In this document: positions 1 through 7,482 of the stretch, in pieces | Position numbering within the stretch: the first letter of the stretch is position 1 | Layout of the letters: each line of letters starts with the position of its first letter | Source of the DNA: Flavobacterium sp. YJ01 | GTDB lineage: Bacteria; Bacteroidota; Bacteroidia; Flavobacteriales; Flavobacteriaceae | DNA length: 64,000 nt | Assembly: GCF_029320955.1 (NCBI RefSeq) | Contig: NZ_CP119757.1 | Location: 2,294,001 to 2,358,000, forward strand | Direction of reading: 5' to 3' | Position numbers and translations under genes: made by a program | The notes under the pieces: generated by a model | The model's input: the letters and a program-made list of their open reading frames with translations, nothing else | Database searches by the model: none | What the model was told of the DNA's origin: nothing

Positions 1-1
1 T

Positions 2-1270
2 GTAGTTGTAACTATGCCACGTTTGAGTGATACAATGACGGAAGGTACAGTAGCTACTTGGTTGAAAAAAGTAGGTGATACTGTCGCTGAAGGTGACATT
101 TTAGCAGAAATTGAAACAGACAAAGCGACTATGGAGTTTGAGTCTTTCAATGCTGGAACATTATTATACATTGGAATTCAAGAAGGAAGCACTGCTCCTG
201 TTGACAGCTTATTAGCTATCATCGGACCTGCAGGAACTGATATCGCTGGAATTGCTGAAAACTATACTGCCGGAGGTGCTGCACCTGCAAGCGCTCCTGC
301 TGCTGAAGAAACAAAAGCTGCTCCTGCTGCTGAAAAAGCTCCTGAAGCCGCTGCTGAAACTTCAAATGGAGGAAGAATTTTAGCTTCACCATTAGCTAAG
401 AAAATCGCTTCTGATAAAGGAATTTCTTTAAACCAAGTTAAAGGTTCTGGAGAAAACGGAAGAATCGTAAAAAGCGATATCGAGAACTTTACTCCATCTG
501 CTCAGGCTCAAACTAATGCTTCTGCACCTGCTGCAAAACAAGAAGCTTCTGCTCCTACTGCTCCAAAAGTGTTTGTTCCTGCTGGAGAAGTTTACACAGA
601 AGAGATCAAAAATTCTCAAATGCGTAAAATCATTGCAAAACGTTTGGCAGAATCTTTATTTACTGCACCTCACTACAACTTAGTGATCGAAGTAAGTATG
701 GACGAAGCAATGCAAGCTAGAGCTGCTATCAACAGCGTTCCTGATACAAAAGTATCTTTCAACGATATGGTAATTAAAGCTTGTGCTTTAGCATTGAAAA
801 AACATCCAAAAATCAACTCTCAGTGGAAAGAAGATGCTATCATCATCAACCACCACGTAAATATTGGTGTTGCTGTAGCTGTTGAAGACGGATTAGTAGT
901 TCCTGTATTGAAATTTACAGATGCTATGAGTTTGTCTCAAATCGGTGGTTCAGTAAGAGATCTTGCTGGAAGAGCTAAAAACAAAAAATTGGGACCACAA
1001 GAAATGGAAGGAAGTACTTTTACAGTATCTAACCTTGGAATGTTTGGTATTACTGAATTCAATTCAATTATCAATCAGCCAAATTCTGCAATCCTTTCTG
1101 TAGGTGCAATTGTTGAGAAACCAGTAGTTAAAAACGGTCAAATCGTAGTTGGAAACACAATGATGTTATCATTAGCTTGTGACCACAGAACAATTGACGG
1201 TGCAACTGGCGCTCAGTTCTTACAAACATTAAAACAATACATCGAAAGCCCAGTTACAATGTTGGCATAA
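2..1270 (+). CDS. aceF: Pyruvate dehydrogenase E2, dihydrolipoyl acetyltransferase (5' partial)
   Basis: This is the acetyl-transferring core of the pyruvate dehydrogenase complex, which makes acetyl-CoA. The frame is open to the left edge, with V-V-V-T ahead of the first ATG at 14, so the true start is outside the window. Counting from that ATG, a lipoyl domain covers residues 1-75 with lipoyl Lys37 in ETDKA. An Ala/Pro-rich linker follows, then a peripheral subunit-binding domain (about 120-160). The catalytic domain (about 190-418) has the active-site motif DHRTIDG near the C-terminus. The MPRLSDTMTEG lipoyl start is typical of PDH-type E2 rather than 2-oxoglutarate E2. Some family members have two lipoyl domains, so I cannot say whether another lies upstream. 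A strong terminator follows. Confidence 0.95.
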   Translation, partial: VVVTMPRLSDTMTEGTVATWLKKVGDTVAEGDILAEIETDKATMEFESFNAGTLLYIGIQEGSTAPVDSLLAIIGPAGTDIAGIAENYTAGGAAPASAPAAEETKAAPAAEKAPEAAAETSNGGRILASPLAKKIASDKGISLNQVKGSGENGRIVKSDIENFTPSAQAQTNASAPAAKQEASAPTAPKVFVPAGEVYTEEIKNSQMRKIIAKRLAESLFTAPHYNLVIEVSMDEAMQARAAINSVPDTKVSFNDMVIKACALALKKHPKINSQWKEDAIIINHHVNIGVAVAVEDGLVVPVLKFTDAMSLSQIGGSVRDLAGRAKNKKLGPQEMEGSTFTVSNLGMFGITEFNSIINQPNSAILSVGAIVEKPVVKNGQIVVGNTMMLSLACDHRTIDGATGAQFLQTLKQYIESPVTMLA

Positions 1271-1290
1271 TCGTTGTTAATTTTATAATT

Positions 1291-1326
1291 AAATCCCGTC
1301 CCGAAGTTTCGGAACGGGATTTTTTG
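1291..1326 (+). terminator. Intrinsic terminator after PDH E2
   Basis: Inverted repeat AATCCCGT...ACGGGATT, extending to about 15 bp per arm with one mismatch, followed by a T run. Confidence 0.85.
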
Positions 1327-1361
1327 TTTAATTTTCATCCTCAAATTCAAAACCTCATAAA

Positions 1362-3209
1362 ATGAAGAAACTAATTCTTGTCACTTTATTTCTGACAGCA
1401 ATTGCCTGCCAGAAAAAAGAGCAAACAGAAAAAACAGCTGCCATTACAGACGAACACAGTTACTCTAAACCAGAACTTGCTGTTGCAAAGCATCTTGATC
1501 TTGATATTAAAGTTGATTTCGACACACAAACTATTTCAGGAAAAGCATCTTGGACAATTGATAACATCAGTAAAGGAAATGAAATTATCTTCGATGAAAA
1601 TACTTTAAATATTACAAAAGTAACTTTAGGCGACGAGGAAAAAGAAGCAAAATTCGAACTGGGTGCTGACACTGAATTTCACGGAAAACCGCTTCATATA
1701 ACTATTGAGCCAAATACAACTAAAGTAAATATTTACTACAGCACAACTAAAGATGCTGTGGCTTTACAATGGTTAAAACCAGAACAAACTGCCGACAAAA
1801 AGAAACCTTTCTTATTCTCTCAAGGAGAAAGTGTATGGTCAAGAACATGGATTCCGTGTCAGGACTCTCCTGGAATTCGTTTTACCTATAACGCAAAAGT
1901 TACGGTTCCTAAAGATTTATTGGCAGTTATGAGCGCTGTAAATCCACAGAAGAAAAATGATACTGGAGTTTATACTTTCAAACAAGACAAAGCGATTCCG
2001 TCTTACTTAATGGCAATTGCCGTTGGAGATATCGAATTTCAAGCAATCGATAACAGAACTGGAGTTTATGCAGAACCTTCTGTTTTAAAAAATGCAGCTT
2101 ACGAATTTGCTGAATTAGGAAAAATGGTAAATGCTGCAGAAAAACTATATGGACCTTATCGTTGGGGACGTTATGATGTTTTGGTTTTACCTCCAAGTTT
2201 TCCTTATGGCGGAATGGAAAATCCAAACTTGACTTTCTTAACTCCTGGAGTTATTGCTGGAGATCGTTCGCTTACAAGTTTGCTAGCACACGAATTAGGT
2301 CACAGCTGGAGCGGAAATTTAGTTACTAATGCCACGTGGGATGACATTTGGTTAAATGAAGGTTTCACCACTTATGTAGAACACAGAATTGGAGAAGCCA
2401 TTTTTGGAAAGAAAGAATTCGACATGCAAAACGTTATCACAAACAAAGAATTGACTGATAATGTTGCGGAATATGGAGATACAAATCCAGATACAAGATT
2501 AAAAGTTAGTTTGACAGGTAGAAATCCTGATGACGGAATCAGCCAAATTCCTTATGTTAAAGGTTATGCCTTTTTAAGAGTTATTGAAAATGCTGTCGGA
2601 CGCGAGAAATTCGATCCGTTTATCAAAAACTATTTTGACTCTCATGCTTTTCAATCGATCACAACAGAAGATTTTGTGAAATATTTAAACGAAAATCTAA
2701 TAAATGGAGATAAAGCTTTAGCAGATAAAATACAATTAGATAACTGGATTTACAAACCAGGAATTCCATCAAATATTCTTCCGGTAAGTTCAGCAGAGTT
2801 TGATGCCATTGATGCAATACAAAAAAGCTGGAGAGAAACTAGCGTTGCAGGTTTGAGCAAAAAAATTACAACTACAGCAGAAAAACAACATTTTATAGAC
2901 CATCTTCCCGCTGATATTACAGCAAAAGAAATGGAAGCAATCGATAAAGAATTCAACTTTACAAAAGGCGGCAATTTTATCATTAAACGCCAATGGTTTG
3001 TTCAGGCAATTCGTCATCAATATAAAGTTGCAAATCCTGCAATTGAACAATTTTTAATTGGAATCAGCAGAACGGGATCTGTTATGATGCTTTATAAAGA
3101 AATGGCAAAAACTCCTGAAGGAAAAGTTTGGGCAAAACAGGTTTTTGAAAAAGCGAAATCTGGTTATCATGCTACAACAATTCTGGCTGTTGAAGGTGTT
3201 TTGAAATAA
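1362..3209 (+). CDS. M1 family metallopeptidase, lipoprotein
   Basis: Zinc aminopeptidase that removes N-terminal residues from peptides, 615 residues. A lipoprotein signal ends at the lipobox TAIAC (Cys16), so the enzyme is probably anchored in the periplasm or outer membrane. The exopeptidase motif GGMEN is near residues 281-285. Zinc ligands are HELGH (310-314) and the downstream Glu in NEGF (about 333). Length and architecture (N-terminal beta domain, catalytic domain, helical C-terminal domain) fit the leukotriene A4 hydrolase branch of M1. The gene stands alone between two terminators. Family assignment is secure; the natural substrate is unknown. Confidence 0.93.
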   Translation: MKKLILVTLFLTAIACQKKEQTEKTAAITDEHSYSKPELAVAKHLDLDIKVDFDTQTISGKASWTIDNISKGNEIIFDENTLNITKVTLGDEEKEAKFELGADTEFHGKPLHITIEPNTTKVNIYYSTTKDAVALQWLKPEQTADKKKPFLFSQGESVWSRTWIPCQDSPGIRFTYNAKVTVPKDLLAVMSAVNPQKKNDTGVYTFKQDKAIPSYLMAIAVGDIEFQAIDNRTGVYAEPSVLKNAAYEFAELGKMVNAAEKLYGPYRWGRYDVLVLPPSFPYGGMENPNLTFLTPGVIAGDRSLTSLLAHELGHSWSGNLVTNATWDDIWLNEGFTTYVEHRIGEAIFGKKEFDMQNVITNKELTDNVAEYGDTNPDTRLKVSLTGRNPDDGISQIPYVKGYAFLRVIENAVGREKFDPFIKNYFDSHAFQSITTEDFVKYLNENLINGDKALADKIQLDNWIYKPGIPSNILPVSSAEFDAIDAIQKSWRETSVAGLSKKITTTAEKQHFIDHLPADITAKEMEAIDKEFNFTKGGNFIIKRQWFVQAIRHQYKVANPAIEQFLIGISRTGSVMMLYKEMAKTPEGKVWAKQVFEKAKSGYHATTILAVEGVLK

Positions 3210-3232
3210 AATATTTAAAAATATAGTTTATG

Positions 3233-3268
3233 ACAGGTTTTCCTTTCAAGGAAAACCTGTTTTTTTTG
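3233..3268 (+). terminator. Terminator after M1 peptidase (REP-like hairpin)
   Basis: Perfect 13-bp inverted repeat (3233-3245 with 3248-3260) followed by eight T. The arm ACAGGTTTT resembles the arm of the CCTAACAGG palindromes around the transposase at 25 kb, so this may be a domesticated relative. Confidence 0.75.
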
Positions 3269-3338
3269 CGCAATATTTGTCATTTCGAGGAACGAGAAAT
3301 CGCACTAGAAATTCCGCAAAACTATCAACACAATCTTA

Positions 3339-3515
3339 TCATTTCGACGAAGGAGAAATCTTCGTAAGTAACTCCACACCGATAATCCAATCTTTGCCGA
3401 ATCCCGCTTGTGATTTCTCCTTTCAGTCGAAATGACAAACTAAATGGGAAAGCCATACAGAACATTCCTAATCTTTGTCGAGCTTCTTACGAAGATTTCT
3501 CCTTCGTCGAAATGA
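3339..3515. repeat. Long inverted-repeat element, 30-bp perfect arms
   Basis: Positions 3339-3368 and 3486-3515 are perfect reverse complements (30 bp), starting TCATTTCGACGAAGG. They enclose about 117 bp with a further partial copy of the same motif (near 3410-3437) and another at 3279-3303. It has no coding content. Related arms occur at 47856-47958 and 52431-52494, which suggests a dispersed non-autonomous element. Confidence 0.8.
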
Positions 3516-3542
3516 CAAGATTGTGGAAGAACTTTCGTTTAA

Positions 3543-3571
3543 CTTTGTCAAAGTTTAAAACTTTGACAAAG
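3543..3571. repeat. 29-nt palindrome, family B copy 1
   Basis: 14-bp arms CTTTGTCAAAGTTT and AAACTTTGACAAAG around a single A. Identical copies lie at 10303-10331, 14998-15026 and 47973-48001. Confidence 0.9.
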
Positions 3572-3637
3572 TTTACTACATCTAAAACTTGTAATTCCTT
3601 TCGAAATAAACAAAACATTCTTATAAAAACGAATTTC

Positions 3638-3790
3638 TTAGCCCAGATTGAAGTGGAAAGCCCGGAACTCAAAACCCTGATTTATCTTGCCAGAAAACAG
3701 CGACCAACGGAAGCTCGTTTTATGGCTTAGAAAAATCAGGGTTTTGGGTGAGGACTTGAAGCGGAAAGCTGGATCGGCTCCTGAAGAAAG
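3638..3790 (+). ncRNA. Flavo-1-like structured element, copy a
   Basis: Begins TTAGCCCAGATTGAAGTGG, continues through a long imperfect hairpin (AAAACCCTGATTT near 3671 pairs with AAATCAGGGTTTT near 3732), and ends with TTGAAGCGGAAAGC and GCTCCTGAAG. The same 5' and 3' blocks occur at 38279-38395, 52272-52362 and 54004-54116 with different central stems. It resembles what I recall of the Rfam Flavo-1 RNA motif; a covariance search was not possible. It lies 5' of the AhpD-like gene. Confidence 0.55.
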
Positions 3791-3907
3791 CTAGGGAAAA
3801 TTATCCATCACATAGCGTACATTCTCCATGTTTTAAAATCTGTAATCGTTGCAACTTTGTAATGTCAAAAGACAACAACAAATAACAATTTTAAAAAATT
3901 AAATAAA

Positions 3908-4438
3908 ATGACACGATTAACAGCATTAAACCCAGAAGAAGTAACAGGAAAAACTAAAGATTTATTCAACGCAGTTCAAGCAAAATTGGGCGTTGTTCCG
4001 AACATGATGCGAACAATGGGAAATTCTCCAGCAGTTCTTGAAGGATATTTAAACTTAAGCGGCGCTTTGAGTCATGGAAAATTAAGTGCAAAAACAGGAG
4101 AATTAATCGCATTGGCAGTTTCAGAAAGCAATTCTTGTGATTACTGTTTAGCAGCTCACTCTTTTATTGGAGAAAAATTGGTAAAAGCAGATCCAGCGGT
4201 TTTACACGCAGCAAGAACAGGAAACTCTACTGATGCAAAAACAGAGGCAATTTTACAATTTGCCAAAGTTTTAATCAGCAAAAATGGATTAGTAAATGAC
4301 GAAGATGTAAATAAAGCTAAAAATGCAGCAGTTTCTGATGCTGAAATTGCAGAAACTATTGGACACGTAGCTTTAAATGTTTTAACAAACTACTTTAATA
4401 ATGTAGCAAATACTGAAATTGATTTTCCAGCGGTTTAA
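3908..4438 (+). CDS. Carboxymuconolactone decarboxylase family / AhpD-like protein
   Basis: 176-residue all-helical protein of the AhpD-like superfamily. The redox motif is CDYC at Cys77-Cys80 with His84, the CxxC-x3-H pattern of peroxidase-type members, so a thiol-based peroxidase or reductase role is likely. Proteins of this 'uncharacterised peroxidase-related' type remove organic hydroperoxides or act on lactones; the substrate cannot be read here. An AraC regulator gene follows 96 bp downstream, and a local regulatory link is plausible but not shown. A hairpin terminator at 4479-4511 separates the two. Confidence 0.88.
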   Translation: MTRLTALNPEEVTGKTKDLFNAVQAKLGVVPNMMRTMGNSPAVLEGYLNLSGALSHGKLSAKTGELIALAVSESNSCDYCLAAHSFIGEKLVKADPAVLHAARTGNSTDAKTEAILQFAKVLISKNGLVNDEDVNKAKNAAVSDAEIAETIGHVALNVLTNYFNNVANTEIDFPAV

Positions 4439-4478
4439 TCAAAAAGCACTCTTTCATTATAACAAAAAACAATTTATA

Positions 4479-4515
4479 AAGATAGTTGTGAATTCTTTTC
4501 ATAACTATCTTTATA
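4479..4515 (+). terminator. Terminator after AhpD-like gene
   Basis: 14-bp inverted repeat (4479-4492 with 4498-4511, one mismatch, arm core AAGATAGTT) followed by TTATATTTT. Confidence 0.7.
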
Positions 4516-4534
4516 TTTTCAAAAACAGCACTTT

Positions 4535-5413
4535 ATGAGTTCTCAAAATATTTCCACTTTGATAAATCCGCAAACTGGTAATTTGGCTTTCAAAATTCTT
4601 TCGTTTGAGGACAATATTCATTTTGACCATTTACAACGCAATAATTATTACTCTTTAATTTGGGTAACGAAAGGAAAAGGCAAAGTTAAAGCCGATTTTT
4701 CAGAACATTATTTTGAAGAAAACTCACTTCTTGCTTTCTCACCATATCAGCCTTTTATGCTTTGCGTAAATGAGCCAATTGAAGGAATCGCAATTCATTT
4801 TCATCCTGATTTTTATTGCATTCATATGCATCAAAAAGAGGTTTCTTGCAATGGTGTTTTGTTCAATAATATTTATCAGCCGCCATATGTTCAGGTTACA
4901 GAACAAGCAGCACAGACTTTTAAAATGGTGATTGATCAAATGAAAGCTGAAATTCAAAACGCAGAATTGGCGCAATATGAGTTATTGATTTCGTACTTAA
5001 AGATATTTTTAATTACAGCTTCGAGATTAAAAACCGAGCAATTGGAAGAAATGAAATCGGTTCCAGATTCAAAAGAACCAGTGATTCTACAAAACTTGAA
5101 AGATGCGATCGAATTGAATTTTAAAACCAAACATTCAGCTGGAAATTATGCTGATTTATTGAATATTTCTCCAAAAGCTTTAGCGAAATTATCTAAGAAT
5201 TATTTCAATAAAACTTTGACCAATTTAATTTCGGAAAGAATTATTATCGAGGCTAAAAGAGAGTTATACTTGACTAATAAAACCGTAAAAGAAATCGCTT
5301 ATGAATTAGGTTATGATGACGAACATTATTTCAGTCGTTTCTTTAAAACTAATGCTGATGTTTCGCCTCAGATTTATCGTGAGACTGTTGGATTTGGAAA
5401 AATGGAAGCCTAG
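4535..5413 (+). CDS. AraC family transcriptional regulator
   Basis: 292-residue DNA-binding regulator. The N-terminal half (about 20-150) looks like an AraC-type cupin ligand-binding domain. The C-terminal 100 residues form the double helix-turn-helix, with the hallmark segment KEIAYELGYDDEHYFSRFFK near 250-270 and the ending VSPQIYRE. It likely controls a nearby operon; the only close candidate is the AhpD-like gene upstream on the same strand. The ligand is unknown. Confidence 0.92.
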   Translation: MSSQNISTLINPQTGNLAFKILSFEDNIHFDHLQRNNYYSLIWVTKGKGKVKADFSEHYFEENSLLAFSPYQPFMLCVNEPIEGIAIHFHPDFYCIHMHQKEVSCNGVLFNNIYQPPYVQVTEQAAQTFKMVIDQMKAEIQNAELAQYELLISYLKIFLITASRLKTEQLEEMKSVPDSKEPVILQNLKDAIELNFKTKHSAGNYADLLNISPKALAKLSKNYFNKTLTNLISERIIIEAKRELYLTNKTVKEIAYELGYDDEHYFSRFFKTNADVSPQIYRETVGFGKMEA

Positions 5414-5416
5414 CTA

Positions 5417-5487
5417 GAGTTTTCAGTTTTCAGTCGTAGTTTTCAGACCTACAATTGCTGAAAACTACAACTGAAAACTGCGACTAA
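5417..5487. repeat. Inverted CAGTTTTCAG repeat between convergent genes
   Basis: TTTTCAGTTTTCAGTCG near 5417 faces CAACTGAAAACTGCGAC near 5468, forming a long imperfect stem between the AraC and glycosyltransferase genes. It could terminate both transcripts. Related CAGTTT-type short-period sequence appears near 20525-20590. Confidence 0.6.
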
Positions 5488-5494
5488 AGCTAAT

Positions 5495-6736
5495 TTACTT
5501 ATTTTTTGCTTCAATCCATTTTGACATGTACATTGTGCTTTTGTATGAATGATGCTGAAGCAGATTTCCCATAAAATTATGTAGACGATGATTTTCAGAA
5601 TCAGTTAAAAGTGAATTTACCAATCCAATTAATTCATTTGAATAATTACTTTTTTGATAACATTCATTAATAATTTGAATTCCATTTTTTTGAGATTCTT
5701 TCCAAACGTTTTCGTTTTGATAAAGTGCAATTGCTTTTTTTGAAAATTCTTCTGGATCATCTTCAATAAAACCATTCCAAGATAAATTTTCATGCATTGC
5801 TTCCGAACCAATTGAAGTTGTTATGCTTGGCGTTCCGCATTGCATAGCTTCTAAAAGTTTTCCTTTTAAACCTGCTCCAAAACGAATCGGCGCCAAAACA
5901 ATTCTAGCTTTTTTAACTATTTCATTTGCATCTTCTGCCCTTCCCATAATATAAAAACCATTTTTAGGCTGATGCAATTGCAATACTTTTTGCGACGGAT
6001 AAGCGCCATAAACTTCCAAAATAGCTTCTGGAAAATTCTTTTTCAGCGAAGGCCAAATAGATTCTTTTAAATGCTGAACAGTATTCCAATTGGGTTCATG
6101 AAGAAAATTTCCAATGAAAACAAAATTCTTGCGATCTTCAAAAGAAGGTAATTTCAAAAGATCCTCTTCATGCATTCTTTCAACTAAAAAAGGAAGATAA
6201 AAAAGTAAATCTTTGCTAATTCTAAAAACATCTTTTAGAATTTTCATTTCAAATTGAGAAATAATCAGAGATAAATCACATCTTAAAATGCTGGCAATTT
6301 CTCTTTTTGCTACTTCTTCAGACAATAAATCAATCAATTCAAAAGTTCGGTTTTCTTTGAATGCTTTTTGTCTTGCCGTTCTCAAACAATGCAAATCTTC
6401 GGTATCTAAAATCCTAATCGCTTTTGGACAGTTTTCGATAACTCTCCATCCAAATTGTTCTTCAATCATAAATCGATCAAACAAGACAACATCTGGATTT
6501 AATTCTTTTATAAAATCATCGAAAGTTGAAGAATTGAGTTCTATATTCTCTTTTATCACTCCGAATTCAGATAAATCAACCATAAAATCGCTGTCTTGTG
6601 CGGCGCTGGCAAAACTAATTTCGAATCCATTTTTCTTGAAAATCAAAATCAATTGCATCATTCTTCCGCCTGCTGCAGAAGAATTTGGCTCAGGCCAGAC
6701 AAATCCAATAATTAAAAGTTTTTTTAGCTGATTCAT
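5495..6736 (-). CDS. Glycosyltransferase, GT4/GT1-like
   Basis: About 413-residue GT-B fold glycosyltransferase transferring a sugar from an activated donor. The N-terminus has a Rossmann strand and a Gly-rich acceptor loop (LIIGFVWPEPNSSAAGG). The C-terminal donor half carries the pattern LAPIRFGAGLKGKLLEAM followed by CGTPSITT, where the conserved E/K region contacts the nucleotide sugar. I chose ATG 6736 (MNQLKK) over the TTG at 6751. It is isolated, not part of a polysaccharide cluster, so donor and acceptor cannot be inferred. Confidence 0.85.
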   Translation of the reverse strand: MNQLKKLLIIGFVWPEPNSSAAGGRMMQLILIFKKNGFEISFASAAQDSDFMVDLSEFGVIKENIELNSSTFDDFIKELNPDVVLFDRFMIEEQFGWRVIENCPKAIRILDTEDLHCLRTARQKAFKENRTFELIDLLSEEVAKREIASILRCDLSLIISQFEMKILKDVFRISKDLLFYLPFLVERMHEEDLLKLPSFEDRKNFVFIGNFLHEPNWNTVQHLKESIWPSLKKNFPEAILEVYGAYPSQKVLQLHQPKNGFYIMGRAEDANEIVKKARIVLAPIRFGAGLKGKLLEAMQCGTPSITTSIGSEAMHENLSWNGFIEDDPEEFSKKAIALYQNENVWKESQKNGIQIINECYQKSNYSNELIGLVNSLLTDSENHRLHNFMGNLLQHHSYKSTMYMSKWIEAKNK

Positions 6737-6849
6737 TGTAATTGGTTTCAACTTACAAAATAATGCTTTTTTCAGCGCAATCGCACGATATTTCCTGATT
6801 TTTAGTAATAAAAAACACTAATTTTGCAGGAACTAAATGCTGGGAAATT

Positions 6850-7431
6850 ATGTTGGGATTAAAATTAGCTACAGACCCTCGCTGGGTAAATATTGTTGAG
6901 TCAAATATCGAAGAAATTTTAACGGATCACGCTTGGTGCGAACAAAAAGCGGCTTCAAATGCGATTAGCATTGTTACTTACAATTCTGAAATTGAAGAAC
7001 TTGTAACCGAAATGCTTGAAATTGCAAGAGAAGAACTGGAACATTTTCAAATGGTTCACAATATTATAAAACAACGCGGACTTACTTTAGGGCGCGAGAG
7101 AAAAGATCATTACGTAAATGAGCTTTTTAAATTTATGAAAAAAGACGGAAGCCGTCGCGATGCACTTTGCGACCGTTTATTGTTTTCGGCAATGATTGAA
7201 GCTAGAAGCTGCGAGCGTTTTAAAGTACTTTCTGAAAACATTCAAGATCCAGAATTAGCTAAATTTTATCGCGATTTGATGATTTCTGAAGCTGGTCATT
7301 ACACCACATTTTTAGGATTTGCAAGAAAATATCAAGACAACATTGACATTGATAAAAGATGGAAAGAATGGATTGAATATGAGGGTTCTATTATTACCAA
7401 TTATGGTAAAAGTGAAACCGTACACGGATAA
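6850..7431 (+). CDS. miaE: tRNA-(ms2io6A37) hydroxylase
   Basis: 193-residue non-haem di-iron monooxygenase that hydroxylates the isopentenyl group of modified A37 in tRNAs reading UNN codons. The ferritin-like helices carry the ligands: Glu in the first helix, EELEH (61-65), Glu in EARSCERF, and SEAGHY later. Length matches the family. A TAATTTTG -7 hexamer-like element lies at 6819-6826, just before the start. The AsmA-like gene follows by about 50 bp. Confidence 0.92.
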   Translation: MLGLKLATDPRWVNIVESNIEEILTDHAWCEQKAASNAISIVTYNSEIEELVTEMLEIAREELEHFQMVHNIIKQRGLTLGRERKDHYVNELFKFMKKDGSRRDALCDRLLFSAMIEARSCERFKVLSENIQDPELAKFYRDLMISEAGHYTTFLGFARKYQDNIDIDKRWKEWIEYEGSIITNYGKSETVHG

Positions 7432-7482
7432 ATTACAAAAGTTTTTTGAAGCCAATTTTACACTTTAATACCACAATTCGTT

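Larger units (their letters stand above)
3210..3907. other. 698-bp repeat-filled intergenic region
   Basis: Holds the terminator at 3233, the 30-bp inverted-repeat element, palindrome B copy 1 and a Flavo-1-like element. The 106-codon frame at 3410-3730 is made of these repeats. I see no real gene here. Confidence 0.8.

Noticed and set aside
3410..3730. 106-codon open frame
   Set aside because: It is assembled from the inverted-repeat element, palindrome B and the start of a Flavo-1-like element, and has no protein-like composition.
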